From Corynebacterium mucifaciens (lineage in GTDB: Bacteria; Actinomycetota; Actinomycetes; Mycobacteriales; Mycobacteriaceae), in contig NZ_JAAXPF010000001.1 of NCBI RefSeq assembly GCF_012396315.1, positions 124,001 to 188,000 on the forward strand: a stretch of DNA of 64,000 nt, written 5' to 3'. Shown here piece by piece: positions 7,751-16,981 of the stretch; positions within the stretch are counted from its first letter, which is position 1; each line of letters starts with the position of its first letter. The notes below the pieces were generated by a model. It was not told where the DNA came from and made no database searches. It worked only from the letters and a program-made list of their open reading frames with translations. Both the position numbers and the translations under genes were made by a program.

Positions 7751-9697
7751 TTAGCCTTTCACGTTGTGGCCGATGATGGAGGGCAGCAGTAGCGGGGCAT
7801 CGCCCAGCAGCGCTTTCAGATTCCCGTCTCGCTCGACCGCACTGGTGACAGTGCGGACCTTCGTGCTGGCTTTCTCCCGGCCGCGGCTGCGATTGCTCGC
7901 TGCACCCGCTGGGCCGACAGCTACCGCAGCGCCCCGCCCGCCCTGGTTGTGCTGGGTAGCGCCGCCGCCGGAGCCAGCGGCGGCGTATGTGTTGTTTGTG
8001 TTGTAAGCGCCCGGCCCGGCACCGGGGCTACCCGCGCCGGTAGCGGCGCCGCTGCCGAAGCTACCGGCACCGGTGCCCAAACCCGCCCCGCCGCCGGTGC
8101 CGAAACTAGCCCCTGGGCCGAAACCGGGGCGCAGGCCGGTGCTTGCCGGCCCGGCAGACATTCCTGACCCAAGTAGCGCACCTGCGCGCTGGCCACCTGG
8201 GCTCCCTGGTGCTCCGGTTGCCCCGACGCGCGCGTTGTTCATTGGCGCCCCTGCGCCACCAGGACCGCTGGTCCCGCGGCCTGCTTGCCCGGCCGCGGCG
8301 AGACCGTTAAGCGCCCCGGCACCAACCCGGGTGCCACCACCGGTGTTTACGCCGTGCCGTGGGGCTGTGCCCGCGTTCCGCGCCCCGGAATTGGTGCTTG
8401 CACCACCGGCTCCTCCTGCGGCCGCGGTTCGGGTGCCGCCAGCGCCGCCGAGGCTAGTGGCTGCGGCCACGCCGGGCATACCGGCGCCACCGGATGGCTG
8501 CCCGAACCCGCCGATAGCCGCGGGCGTCAATGGGCTGCTAGGGGTGGCGGTGCCGCCTGCTGCGGCGCCGCCTGCCGCTGTGGGATTCGGCGGTGCGAGG
8601 ACTGCAGTCGCCGCATGTGTGGGTGCTGAGCCAGCCGCAATGCGTTCGTACGTTTCTGACGTTGGCCGACCGTATTGCTGGATGACCTCGGCCGGAGACG
8701 TCGCGTGAGCCAGATCGCCCAAGCCGCGGCTAGTCAAAGTCTCTCGCAAGCCCTGCGGCAACGTTGTCGGCGTGTAAGACGGTGCGGCCGAGGCTGGGAC
8801 GTCGGTGCTGGCGTAGGGGAGCGTAGGCAGATTGCCAGCCTCCGGCAGGAGACGGTTGAACGCCGGGATTGCCGGGCGCAGCCCCTCCGTCATACGGCCA
8901 GAATAAGAACGCAGATACTCCGACTCGATCTGCTGCTTCATCTCGGGGGTTTCGGCCGCCAGATACGCCGCGGTCGCTGCCGAAGCGAGGATGCTTTCAG
9001 CATCTGCCGCCATACCGAGTGCATCGGTGTGGGTGGCGAGTGAGCGAGAATTGGCCACATATTCCAATCCGGCGTTTTGGATCTGGGTGACTTTTTTCAT
9101 CGCCTCCGCGATCCACTGCGTCTCGGCGGATGAGCTCAGCGAGTGGTGCACACCATTGAGCTCATCCATTGCATCCTCGATGAGCTTGGCGTTGGAATTC
9201 CAAAAGTCCGACGCTGAGTACGCGAGAGATGTGTTGGTACCGACCAGCTTGGACTCAGCGGACAAGAGCGACGACTCAGACGCCGAAGCAACGGCGGAGT
9301 TATCGAACGTATCCGTCTTCGGGTCTGCGGGCCCGAGCTGCTGAAACCCCTTTGCGTACAACGACGTAAGCGCATCTGCGTGGACTGGCAGGGGCGAGAG
9401 CACCGAACCCAATATCCCGGAGAACGATTCGTCGGTTTGCATCGTGTTCGTCAGAGCGAGCCACAGGCTGTCGGCAGTCTGCTTCAGATACAGCGCAATT
9501 GCCTGGTTCGCTTCCGGGGCGCGCTCATCGCCGATCGGGCTCAAACGACCGCCCGCTTCGTCCAAGCCACTGGCGCGGGAGAAAGAGGAGAGAGCCACCT
9601 GCCTGCTGAGTTGCCGGGATGATTGAAGCAGCTGTGATTGTTTCCTGAGCTGGTCAATTGCACTCTCGATTCGGTCTACTTCCAGCTGGATTCCCAT
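7751..9697 (-). CDS. Large Gly/Ala-rich protein with ESX/PPE-like helical N-terminus
   Basis: A 648-aa protein not recognised at family level. Residues 1-95 are helical and charged (MGIQLEVDRIESAIDQLRKQ), and residues 130-290 form a second helical block with a DFWNSNAKL segment that recalls WXG100/PPE helical hairpins. Residues about 330-600 are low-complexity Gly/Ala/Pro/Thr repeats, and a short conserved-looking tail (TVTSAVERDGNLKALLG) closes it. There is no signal peptide or membrane segment. The start is ATG 9697 after GGGGGAT. Its neighbour is a DUF3558 lipoprotein, a pairing seen with type VII secretion-associated genes in actinobacteria, so a T7SS substrate is a guess. An 18-bp palindrome lies 70 bases upstream. 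Confidence 0.65.
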   Translation of the reverse strand: MGIQLEVDRIESAIDQLRKQSQLLQSSRQLSRQVALSSFSRASGLDEAGGRLSPIGDERAPEANQAIALYLKQTADSLWLALTNTMQTDESFSGILGSVLSPLPVHADALTSLYAKGFQQLGPADPKTDTFDNSAVASASESSLLSAESKLVGTNTSLAYSASDFWNSNAKLIEDAMDELNGVHHSLSSSAETQWIAEAMKKVTQIQNAGLEYVANSRSLATHTDALGMAADAESILASAATAAYLAAETPEMKQQIESEYLRSYSGRMTEGLRPAIPAFNRLLPEAGNLPTLPYASTDVPASAAPSYTPTTLPQGLRETLTSRGLGDLAHATSPAEVIQQYGRPTSETYERIAAGSAPTHAATAVLAPPNPTAAGGAAAGGTATPSSPLTPAAIGGFGQPSGGAGMPGVAAATSLGGAGGTRTAAAGGAGGASTNSGARNAGTAPRHGVNTGGGTRVGAGALNGLAAAGQAGRGTSGPGGAGAPMNNARVGATGAPGSPGGQRAGALLGSGMSAGPASTGLRPGFGPGASFGTGGGAGLGTGAGSFGSGAATGAGSPGAGPGAYNTNNTYAAAGSGGGATQHNQGGRGAAVAVGPAGAASNRSRGREKASTKVRTVTSAVERDGNLKALLGDAPLLLPSIIGHNVKG

Positions 9698-9766
9698 TCT
9701 GATCCCCCATTTGATCGTGGCCTACGTGACGGAGCTTAGGTGGGGGAAATATCGCAGTAAACAGTA

Positions 9767-9784
9767 TGTCCATTTAAATGGACA
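9767..9784. promoter_or_regulatory. 18-bp perfect palindrome, possible operator
   Basis: TGTCCATTTAAATGGACA is self-complementary over all 18 bases. It lies 70 bp upstream of the ESX/PPE-like gene and 10 bp past the stop of the DUF3558 gene. A perfect palindrome without a loop suits a dimeric DNA-binding protein better than a terminator. I do not recognise the regulator. Confidence 0.5.
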
Positions 9785-9793
9785 CCGTCGGGC

Positions 9794-10438
9794 TTAAGTA
9801 CCGTGCGTTCGGAAAAGATCTTCTAAGTTCGAAATCGCCAATTTACAGGTGTCTTCAAAGGTGATTTGCCCCTGAAAGCCCGATACCGAGGAAACTAGCC
9901 CGCCCCTATGTGTATCGACTTGGGCATAGCAGTCAACATCTTCGGGGCGACCGGTGCCATATACGAAAAGTGTTGGAAGCATTGCCGAACGCGGCGTATC
10001 GGGCATTTCGCGTTCTATCGAGACCATCGACTTATCAGCTTCACTATTGCTGAAACTCATGGCGAATTGTGCGTTGCCGCCGTCAATCGTGCAAGCACTC
10101 AACCCCTTCGCCAGCCCCGCGTACTCCTCCGGCAGCGGCTCCACGTTGTCAAAACCAGCGGCGGCGAACTCCTCGGGCGAGATTTCGGTGCACGGATCGA
10201 AAATGTTGTCGCCCAGGGTGTAGGGATCGAAGTCGCCGATCTCTAAGACACCGCTGTTGAAGTGGAACGCGGCCGGGGCGTTAGCAGCGTCGGAAGGCGA
10301 GCTGCTGGAGGGGGCAGGATCTGAATCGTTTTGGGTTGGGGCTGGGGTGGGGGCCGAAGGTTCGTCGATAGGCGGGGGCGTAGCACCGCACCCCGCCAAC
10401 AAGCCGCACGACAAAAGCCAGGCAATGTGGCGTTTCAT
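9794..10438 (-). CDS. DUF3558-type lipoprotein
   Basis: A 214-aa secreted lipoprotein: positively charged start, hydrophobic core and lipobox LLAGC near residue 18, then a Pro/Ser/Thr linker (DEPSAPTPAPTQ). The body contains paired cysteines and the DPCTEISPEEFAAAGF segment typical of DUF3558 proteins, which are actinobacterial surface proteins of unknown function. It starts at ATG 10438 behind TTGGAGGGGTAG, only 20 bases after the 3' end of tRNA-Gln, so it may be transcribed from the tRNA promoter. Confidence 0.8.
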   Translation of the reverse strand: MKRHIAWLLSCGLLAGCGATPPPIDEPSAPTPAPTQNDSDPAPSSSSPSDAANAPAAFHFNSGVLEIGDFDPYTLGDNIFDPCTEISPEEFAAAGFDNVEPLPEEYAGLAKGLSACTIDGGNAQFAMSFSNSEADKSMVSIEREMPDTPRSAMLPTLFVYGTGRPEDVDCYAQVDTHRGGLVSSVSGFQGQITFEDTCKLAISNLEDLFRTHGT

Positions 10439-10458
10439 CTACCCCTCCAATGAAAAAG

Positions 10459-10530
10459 CTTCCCCACCAGGACTCGAACCTAGAATGACGGTACCAAAAA
10501 CCGTAGTGTTGCCGATTACACCATGGGGAA
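10459..10530 (-). tRNA. tRNA-Gln (UUG)
   Basis: A 72-nt cloverleaf on the minus strand: acceptor TTCCCCA pairs with TGGGGAA, D stem GTGT/ACAC, anticodon stem ACGGT/ACCGT around loop TTTTGGT (anticodon TTG), T arm CTAGG-TTCGAGT-CCTGG. The CCA end is not encoded. Confidence 0.95.
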
Positions 10531-10541
10531 CAGCAACGATG

Positions 10542-10569
10542 ATTGTAGACCAGACCCGTCCGCTGCCAA
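10542..10569 (-). promoter_or_regulatory. Promoter of tRNA-Gln (-35 TTGGCA, -10 TACAAT)
   Basis: On the minus strand TTGGCA (10564-10569) and TACAAT (10542-10547) are 16 bases apart and end 11 bases before the tRNA 5' end. This is one of the best consensus promoters in the window. Confidence 0.7.
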
Positions 10570-10607
10570 AGACGGGGTGTCCGGGGTGACGCTCTAAGCT
10601 AAGTCGC

Positions 10608-11282
10608 ATGGCTCGAACGCGGATGACAGCACCCCAGCGCAGGGACCAATTGGCCGGAGTGGGGCGCCAGGCGTTCGCGGAGCGCGGTTTCGACGGCGTG
10701 AGCATGGAAGAGATCGCTGCCCGCGCTGGCGTGTCCAAGCCGGTGGTGTACGAGCACTTTGGCAGCAAAGAGGGGCTGTACCAGGAAGTTGTGCGTCGCG
10801 AGATGACTCGCCTGGAGGAGACGATTACCTCATCCATCCAGACCGGCCGCTGGCGCGAGCGCATCGAACGCGGCGTGCTGGCGCTTCTGACGTACGTGGA
10901 GGAAGATACGGACGGGTTTGTCATCCTCGCTCACGGCCAGTTGCCGGGGGAGGGGCGGACGTATTCGACCATCCTCAACAGGGTCACGGCGGAGGTGTCC
11001 CACCTGTTGGCGGAGGCGTTCAAGCACCGCGGGCTCGACGAGGCGATGGCGGGGCTGTACGGTCAGGCGCTTGTCGGTACCGTCTCCAACTCCGCACTGT
11101 GGTGGTTAGATGAGCGCATTCCGGACAAACACACTGTAGCGGCGCACATCTCCAACCTGTGCTGGAACGGGTTGCGGGGGATGGAAGCGCAGCCTCGGGT
11201 GTACACAGGCGATGCCGCGGAGCAGGAAGAAGGCGCGGCGGTGACCGCTGCGGATGCAACCGTCGAGGAAAAGGAAGCGTAA
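10608..11282 (+). CDS. TetR/AcrR family transcriptional regulator
   Basis: A 224-aa repressor-type protein. The N-terminal HTH (about residues 10-57) reads RRDQLAGVGRQAFAERGFDG..MEEIAARAGVSKPVVYEHFGSKEGLYQ, the classic TetR signature. The C-terminal ligand domain is not diagnostic and ends in an acidic Ala/Glu tail. The gene lies 6 bases upstream of mfd, so it is probably co-transcribed with it. The ligand and targets are unknown. Confidence 0.9.
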   Translation: MARTRMTAPQRRDQLAGVGRQAFAERGFDGVSMEEIAARAGVSKPVVYEHFGSKEGLYQEVVRREMTRLEETITSSIQTGRWRERIERGVLALLTYVEEDTDGFVILAHGQLPGEGRTYSTILNRVTAEVSHLLAEAFKHRGLDEAMAGLYGQALVGTVSNSALWWLDERIPDKHTVAAHISNLCWNGLRGMEAQPRVYTGDAAEQEEGAAVTAADATVEEKEA

Positions 11283-11288
11283 AAGGAC

Positions 11289-14200
11289 ATGACTGAAAGC
11301 ACCCCTCCCGTTCTCGGCGGATTGCTTACCGCTGCGCTGACGGACCCCAAGCTCAAGGGGCTTGTCACCCACGTGGGCGAGGATGCGCTGCACATCACTG
11401 GCATTGACCAGACCCGCTCGTGGGCCGCGGGCGCCATCGCGCGTGAGACCTCGCTGCTGCTGGTCACCGCAACCGGCCACGAGGCGGAAGACCTCGCCGC
11501 AGAGCTGAAGGCGATCCTTGGCGAGGAAAAGGTGGCGCAGTTCCCCGCGTACGAGACGCTGCCGCACGAGCGGCTTTCGCCGGCCGCGGACATCGTGGGA
11601 CGTCGCTCGAAGGTGCTGTGGGACATGCCGCGGGTGATTGTCGCCGCGGCTCGCGCTGTGTGCCAGCCTGTGCTGCCGGCGGTGGAGCCCGTGCGCATTG
11701 AGGTGGACCAGGAGCACGACTTCGAGGCCCTGACCGAGCAGCTCGTCCACTTTGCGTACAACCACGTGGATATGGTCGCGGCGCGCGGCGAATTTGCCAC
11801 CCGCGGCGGCATCATCGATGTCTTCCCAACCACCGCGCTCAACCCCGTGCGCATCGAGTTCTGGGGCGACGAAGTGACGGACATTCGCTCCTTCGCAGTC
11901 GCGGACCAGCGCACCATCGAGGAGGTGCGCTCCGTCGAGCTGCACCCAGCGAGGCAGCTGCTTATCGACGATGCGGTGGCCGCCAAGGCAGACGAACTCG
12001 CCCGAAAGTTCCCCTCCAACCCGACGCTGACGTCGCTGCTCACCCGCATCGCGGAGAAGCAGCCGGCGGACGGCATGGAGGCGCTCATCCCGGCGCTGAC
12101 GCAGGAGCAGTACACCGTGCTCCCGGAGCTCATGCCGCCCGGCTCGGTGGTGCTGGTGACAAACCCGGAGAAGGTCCGCGCGCGTATCGCCGACTTGGAG
12201 GCCACGGACCGCGAGTTTCTCGAGGCCGGTTGGGAGGCCGCCGCGATGGGCGCCGACGGTCCCGTCGCGGTGGAGGGGCTGGACGTCTCCGCGTCGTCGT
12301 ATCGGTCCTACGAGTCGCTCGAAATCTCCGCGCGGAAGGCAGGCAACGCCTGGTGGACCTTCGCCCCGCCCGGCATGTTCGCTGCCGACGACGCCGCAAC
12401 GCTGCCCCTGGAGTTCGAAGCAGCGCCCGCACCGAAGGGCGACCCGAAGGCGATCGAGCAGTTCTACGCCACGCTGAAGCTGCACATCGGGCAAAACCAC
12501 GGCAAGGTGGCGTTCGTGGCGCCGGCGAAGGGCACGATCGACCGCATGGCGGATCGCCTGCGGGAACACGGCATTTCCGCGCGCGTGGCCACGCCGGGCC
12601 TCGAGCCCGTGGACGGGGCGGTCACCCTCTACCAGGCGTTGTCCCACGCTGGCCTCGTGTTTGGCGGCCCGAACCTTGTGGTGGTCACGGAAACTGACGT
12701 CACGGGCAACCGCGTGGGCGACATCGCGGGTGCTAAGCGACGAGCTCCGCGCCGCCGCAACCGCGTCGACCCGCTGGCGCTGCAGCCGGGGGATTTCGTG
12801 GTGCACGACACCCACGGCATCGGCAAATTCGTGAAAATGGCCGAGCGCACTGTCAAAGCCGGCGACGAGGATTCCCGCCGCGAGTACATCGTGCTGGAGT
12901 ACCAGCCCGCCAAACGCGGCCAGCCCGGCGATCAACTGTGGGTCCCTATGGAGTCGCTTGATCTGCTGAGCAAGTACACCGGGGGCGAGAAGCCCAGCTT
13001 AAGCAAAATGGGCGGCTCGGACTGGAAATCCACCAAGCGCAAAGCGCGCGCGGCGGTTCGCGAGATCGCCGGCGAGCTGGTGGAGCTGTACGCCAAGCGC
13101 CAGGCCGCCCCGGGCCACGCGTTCGCACCGGACACCCCGTGGCAGCACGAGATGGAAGACGCCTTCCCGTTCGTGGAGACGGAAGACCAGCTCACCGCTA
13201 TCGAAGCCGTGAAGGCGGACATGGAAAAGCCCACCCCGATGGACCGGGTAATTGTCGGCGACGTCGGCTTCGGTAAAACCGAGGTGGCCGTGCGCGCGGC
13301 GTTCAAGGCAGTTCAAGACGGCAAGCAGGTCGCCGTGCTCGTGCCCACCACGCTTTTGGCCCAGCAGCACTTCACCACCTTCAACCAGCGTATGGACGGC
13401 TTCGGCGTGACCGTGCGGGAGCTGTCCCGCTTCACCACCGCTGCGGACACGAAGAAGATCATGGCCGGTCTTGCAGACGGCTCGGTCGACGTGGTCATCG
13501 GCACCCACCGCCTCCTGCAGACCGGCGTGCAGTGGAAGAACCTGGGGCTGATCATCGTCGACGAGGAGCAGCGCTTCGGCGTCGAGCACAAGGAGCACAT
13601 CAAGGCGCTCAAATCCCACGTGGACGTGCTGACCATGACCGCGACGCCGATCCCGCGAACCCTGGAGATGTCGTTGACCGGCATCCGCGAGATGACCTCG
13701 ATCACCACCGCGCCGGAAGACCGCCACCCGGTGCTGACCTATGTGGGCCCGCAGGAGGACAAGCAGGTTGCCGCAGCGATCCGGCGCGAGCTGCTTCGCG
13801 ACGGCCAAGTCTTCTACATCCACAACAAGGTCTCCGACATTGAAAAGACCGCCCGCCAGCTGCGCGAGCTCGTGCCAGAGGCGCGCATCGTCGTCGCCCA
13901 CGGGCAGATGAGCGAGCAGGTGTTGGAACAAACCGTGCAGGGGTTCTGGAACCGGGACTACGACGTGATGGTGTGCACCACCATCGTGGAAACCGGCCTG
14001 GACATCGCCAACGCCAACACCTTGATTGTGGAAAACGCGCAGAACATGGGCTTGAGCCAGCTGCACCAGCTGCGCGGACGCGTGGGGCGCTCCCGCGAGC
14101 GCGCGTACGCGTACTTCTTGTACCCCAAAGACAAGACGCTCACAGAGACCTCCTACGACCGCCTTGCCACCATCGCCCAGAACAACGACCTGGGCGCTGG

Positions 14201-14921
14201 TATGGCCGTGGCGCAGAAGGACCTGGAGATGCGCGGCGCGGGCAACGTGCTCGGTGCGGAGCAGTCCGGCCACATTGCGGGCGTCGGCTTCGACATGTAC
14301 GTCCGCCTGGTCAGTGAAGCCGTGGAGACCTTCAAGGGGCTCATGAGCGGCGACCCCGTCGACGCCACCGACAAGGGCCCGAAGGAAATCCGCGTGGATC
14401 TGCCCGTCGACGCCCACATCCCCGAGAGCTACATCAACTCCGAGCGCCTGCGCCTGGAGGTCTACCGCAGGCTCGCCGAGGCGCGCGACGACGATGCCCT
14501 CACCGCCGCCGCCGACGACATGGTGGATCGCTTCGGCGCTCTGCCCACCGAGGTTGAGCACCTGATGGCAGTCGCGCGGTTGCGTAACCAGGCGCGTGCG
14601 GCGGGCGTCGCCGACATCCTCACCCAGGGCACGCGCATCAAGCTCCACCCGGTTGAGCTGCCGGACTCCAAGCAGGTGCGCCTGAAGCGCCTGTACCCGG
14701 GTGCGAACTACCGGGCCGCAGCGAAGACCCTGCAGGTGCCCATGCCGCGCGAGGGCGGGAACAAGCGCGCGATCAACGCACCCAACTTGCGGGACCTGGA
14801 GCTGCTGCAGTGGGTGGCGGACTTCATGTCCGAGATGCTGGATGCGCCGAAGGTCTCGGTGGCCGGATCGACGGTGGCGGAGGGCAAACCGAAAAAGAAG
14901 GTGTTCTCGGTCAGCGAGTAG
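11289..14921 (+). CDS. mfd: Transcription-repair coupling factor
   Basis: A 1210-aa ATP-dependent translocase that removes RNA polymerase stalled at DNA damage and recruits UvrA. The N-terminal UvrB-like modules include ETLPHERLSP and RGGIIDVFP. An RNA-polymerase-interaction (CarD-like) domain starts near residue 502 (DFVVHDTHGIGKF). The RecG-like motor has Walker A GDVGFGKTE near residue 657, the DEEQ box near 758, TATPIPRT, and QLRGRVGRSRERAYAY. A C-terminal D7-like domain follows. Length matches the family. The start is ATG 11289 behind AAAAGGAC. Confidence 0.98.
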   Translation: MTESTPPVLGGLLTAALTDPKLKGLVTHVGEDALHITGIDQTRSWAAGAIARETSLLLVTATGHEAEDLAAELKAILGEEKVAQFPAYETLPHERLSPAADIVGRRSKVLWDMPRVIVAAARAVCQPVLPAVEPVRIEVDQEHDFEALTEQLVHFAYNHVDMVAARGEFATRGGIIDVFPTTALNPVRIEFWGDEVTDIRSFAVADQRTIEEVRSVELHPARQLLIDDAVAAKADELARKFPSNPTLTSLLTRIAEKQPADGMEALIPALTQEQYTVLPELMPPGSVVLVTNPEKVRARIADLEATDREFLEAGWEAAAMGADGPVAVEGLDVSASSYRSYESLEISARKAGNAWWTFAPPGMFAADDAATLPLEFEAAPAPKGDPKAIEQFYATLKLHIGQNHGKVAFVAPAKGTIDRMADRLREHGISARVATPGLEPVDGAVTLYQALSHAGLVFGGPNLVVVTETDVTGNRVGDIAGAKRRAPRRRNRVDPLALQPGDFVVHDTHGIGKFVKMAERTVKAGDEDSRREYIVLEYQPAKRGQPGDQLWVPMESLDLLSKYTGGEKPSLSKMGGSDWKSTKRKARAAVREIAGELVELYAKRQAAPGHAFAPDTPWQHEMEDAFPFVETEDQLTAIEAVKADMEKPTPMDRVIVGDVGFGKTEVAVRAAFKAVQDGKQVAVLVPTTLLAQQHFTTFNQRMDGFGVTVRELSRFTTAADTKKIMAGLADGSVDVVIGTHRLLQTGVQWKNLGLIIVDEEQRFGVEHKEHIKALKSHVDVLTMTATPIPRTLEMSLTGIREMTSITTAPEDRHPVLTYVGPQEDKQVAAAIRRELLRDGQVFYIHNKVSDIEKTARQLRELVPEARIVVAHGQMSEQVLEQTVQGFWNRDYDVMVCTTIVETGLDIANANTLIVENAQNMGLSQLHQLRGRVGRSRERAYAYFLYPKDKTLTETSYDRLATIAQNNDLGAGMAVAQKDLEMRGAGNVLGAEQSGHIAGVGFDMYVRLVSEAVETFKGLMSGDPVDATDKGPKEIRVDLPVDAHIPESYINSERLRLEVYRRLAEARDDDALTAAADDMVDRFGALPTEVEHLMAVARLRNQARAAGVADILTQGTRIKLHPVELPDSKQVRLKRLYPGANYRAAAKTLQVPMPREGGNKRAINAPNLRDLELLQWVADFMSEMLDAPKVSVAGSTVAEGKPKKKVFSVSE

Positions 14922-14939
14922 GAGCGGTTTCCGCACTCG

Positions 14940-15008
14940 GGATCCAGCTACCAGGAGCCAGCTATTCGCCCCCACGGGCCCATTAGCTGGCTCCTACTAG
15001 CTGGATCC
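14940..15008. repeat. 25-bp near-perfect inverted repeat built from an 11-mer
   Basis: Left arm 14940-14964 and right arm 14984-15008 match at 23 of 25 bases, with a 19-base spacer. Each arm holds two copies of an 11-mer, GGATCCAGCTA and GGAGCCAGCTA, so the hairpin contains four copies in two orientations. It lies between convergent mfd and a CPBP gene and has no T-run. It may be a bidirectional terminator or a small repeat element. Confidence 0.7.
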
Positions 15009-15052
15009 GCGCAGAGGAGGGGGAGTAGCCGACAGCGGGCGGTGGTTCCGAT

Positions 15053-15673
15053 CTAGAAGAACTGCGGCAGGATGAACAGCATCCCGATGCTCCAGGTCAG
15101 GTGCACCGCGATAGGGGAGTACAGCCTGCCGGTCTTGACGGACTCGTAGTACGTCACCGCGCCAAGAACGCCCGCCGCGAACACCAGCAGCGGCACGCCC
15201 ATTGCGCAGGTGACCAGGCCATAAATGACCGTGGACCACAACCCGGCCTGGGCCACCGACTGGCCGTGGGCGCGCAACTGCCGCGGGACCATGTCGCGGT
15301 ACACGAGCTCTTCACCGGCGCCGTTGACCACGAGTACCAGCAGCGTGAGCAGGTAACCGCCCTTGTCCGGGGTATTCAGCAGCTCGGCAGCCGGCCCCGC
15401 CAGCGCGGGGATGCGGCTGACCACCACCGCGCCGAGTACGAAGACGAGGGCGAGGGCGGCGCCGATGAGGGCGCCCCGTAGGACGTCGAGAAGCTTGTGT
15501 GGCCCGGCAAAGGCCCTGTGGTTTCCCCACACCCACCACGCCGCCGCGTAGACCACAGCGGTAAGAGCGGTGGCCCAGTAGAAGCCGGGGGTGCCGTCGC
15601 CGGCGCGGCGCGACAGAAACAGTCCGAGCGCGCCGAGTGCGCAGGGCACGAGGAAAAGCCATTGCCTGGTCAA
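15053..15673 (-). CDS. CPBP family intramembrane metalloprotease-like protein
   Basis: About 206 aa with 6-7 membrane segments. The CPBP (CAAX protease/bacteriocin-processing) motif EELVYRDMVPRQL is clear near residue 125, and a C-terminal HLTWSIGM matches the last motif loosely. The usual FxxxH motif is not evident (YGLVTCAMG), so catalytic activity is doubtful. The frame stays open far upstream, but that part is antisense to the next gene; I place the start at TTG 15673, 7 bases after GGAG. Function unknown. Confidence 0.7.
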   Translation of the reverse strand: MTRQWLFLVPCALGALGLFLSRRAGDGTPGFYWATALTAVVYAAAWWVWGNHRAFAGPHKLLDVLRGALIGAALALVFVLGAVVVSRIPALAGPAAELLNTPDKGGYLLTLLVLVVNGAGEELVYRDMVPRQLRAHGQSVAQAGLWSTVIYGLVTCAMGVPLLVFAAGVLGAVTYYESVKTGRLYSPIAVHLTWSIGMLFILPQFF

Positions 15674-15724
15674 GTCAGAACTCCGTCCAAGTATTACCGG
15701 CCGTGCAGGAGCAAGATTACCGGC

Positions 15725-16879
15725 ATGACTGAAACAAGGACCGGTCTGGTCACTGGCGCCACAGGCTACGTGGGTGGTCTCGTGGTGAAAAAACTGCTTG
15801 ACGACGGCTGGCGCGTGAAGATCCTCGCCAGAGACGAGGACAAGGCGCTGGGCAAGACCTGGGGCGATGAGGTGGAGATCGTCGAAGGCGACGCCAGCGA
15901 ACGGGCGGACGTTGCTGCTGCGCTTGAGGGCGCGGACTGCGCCTGGTACCTGCTGCACTCCATGGGCGACGGCGCCGGGTTCGCCCAGGAAGAAGCCGAC
16001 ATGGCGCGCCAGTTCGGCGAAGAAGCCAAGCGCGCCGGAGTCGGCCGGATTGTGTACCTGGGCGGGCTGCACCCGCAGGGAGAGGAAATGTCCGAGCACC
16101 TTGCTTCGCGCGTGCGCGTGGGCAAGATCTTGATGGATTCGGGCGTGCCCACCGCGGTGCTGCAGGCGGGCGTTGTCATCGGCGACGGCTCGTTGTCGTT
16201 CCAGCTGCTGCGCCACGTCACCGAGCGAGTCCCCGCGTTCATCGCGCCGAATTGGATCACAAACAAGATCACCCCGATCGGCGCCCGCGACATCGCCTTC
16301 TACCTTGTCGCGGCGGCCGATCTCCCGGCGGAGATGAACCGCACCTTCGACGTTGGCGGGCCGGACTCGATGCCGTACGTGGAGATGATGCAGCGCTACG
16401 CCGAGGCGGTGGGGCTGCACCGCCGCCCGTACGTCACCGCCCCGATCATGACCCGCAAGTTGGCAGCGTGGGGGCTGGGCGTGCTCACCCCACTGGCCTA
16501 CAAACAGATTCTGCCCATCTTCGAATCGGTCAGCGTGGACACGGTGGTGAAGGAGCGCGACCTAGAAGCGCTCGTGGGCACCCCGGAGGGCGGCAACCAG
16601 AAGTTCGACGACGCCGTGCGCGAGGCCGCCAAAAGCACCGACCCGGGCTGGTACGGCGCAACGGCCACTCCTTTGCATGCTGCCGCCGTGGTGGCCGGCG
16701 CGTTGAGTGGCCGCCCGTTGGTGCAGGTGCCGGTCAACCTCGCGGCGGCGGTAGCAGGCACGATCGTCGCGGGTAATGCTCGGGAAGATGGCCGCTCGCC
16801 GTGGCCTGCGGTGGCGGCAGCCGCAACGGTGGTTGCGGCCGCCTCTGCGATCTCGCGGGTTACTTCACGGAGAAGATGA
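15725..16879 (+). CDS. NAD(P)-binding SDR-family protein (atypical/NmrA-like)
   Basis: A 384-aa protein with a Rossmann N-terminus: GLVTGATGYVGGLVVKKLL (TGxxGxxG, residues about 6-24), then VEIVEGDASERADVAAALEG and YLLHSMG. It belongs with the complex-I-NDUFA9-like atypical SDRs. The last about 70 residues (PLVQVPVNLAAAVAGTIVAG and PAVAAAATVVAAASAIS) are hydrophobic and may anchor it to the membrane. The start ATG 15725 is chosen because the frame upstream overlaps the divergent CPBP gene. A terminator follows at 16918. Confidence 0.8.
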   Translation: MTETRTGLVTGATGYVGGLVVKKLLDDGWRVKILARDEDKALGKTWGDEVEIVEGDASERADVAAALEGADCAWYLLHSMGDGAGFAQEEADMARQFGEEAKRAGVGRIVYLGGLHPQGEEMSEHLASRVRVGKILMDSGVPTAVLQAGVVIGDGSLSFQLLRHVTERVPAFIAPNWITNKITPIGARDIAFYLVAAADLPAEMNRTFDVGGPDSMPYVEMMQRYAEAVGLHRRPYVTAPIMTRKLAAWGLGVLTPLAYKQILPIFESVSVDTVVKERDLEALVGTPEGGNQKFDDAVREAAKSTDPGWYGATATPLHAAAVVAGALSGRPLVQVPVNLAAAVAGTIVAGNAREDGRSPWPAVAAAATVVAAASAISRVTSRRR

Positions 16880-16917
16880 TCATCTCGGTGTCGTCGGGCG
16901 TGCCGCGGTAACTTCGC

Positions 16918-16949
16918 TGGGCGAGAATTCCCCCACCGATTCTCGCCCA
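16918..16949 (+). terminator. Terminator-like hairpin after the SDR gene
   Basis: TGGGCGAGAAT pairs with ATTCTCGCCCA across a 10-base loop (11 bp perfect stem). The following bases are ACAATAAC, without a clear T-run. It separates the SDR gene from the tRNA. Confidence 0.6.
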
Positions 16950-16981
16950 ACAATAACGGGGAAGTACCATGGTTCCCCATC

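Noticed and set aside
12999-14975. Open frame of 658 codons on the minus strand
   Set aside because: Entirely antisense to mfd; His- and Val-rich composition of a shadow frame.
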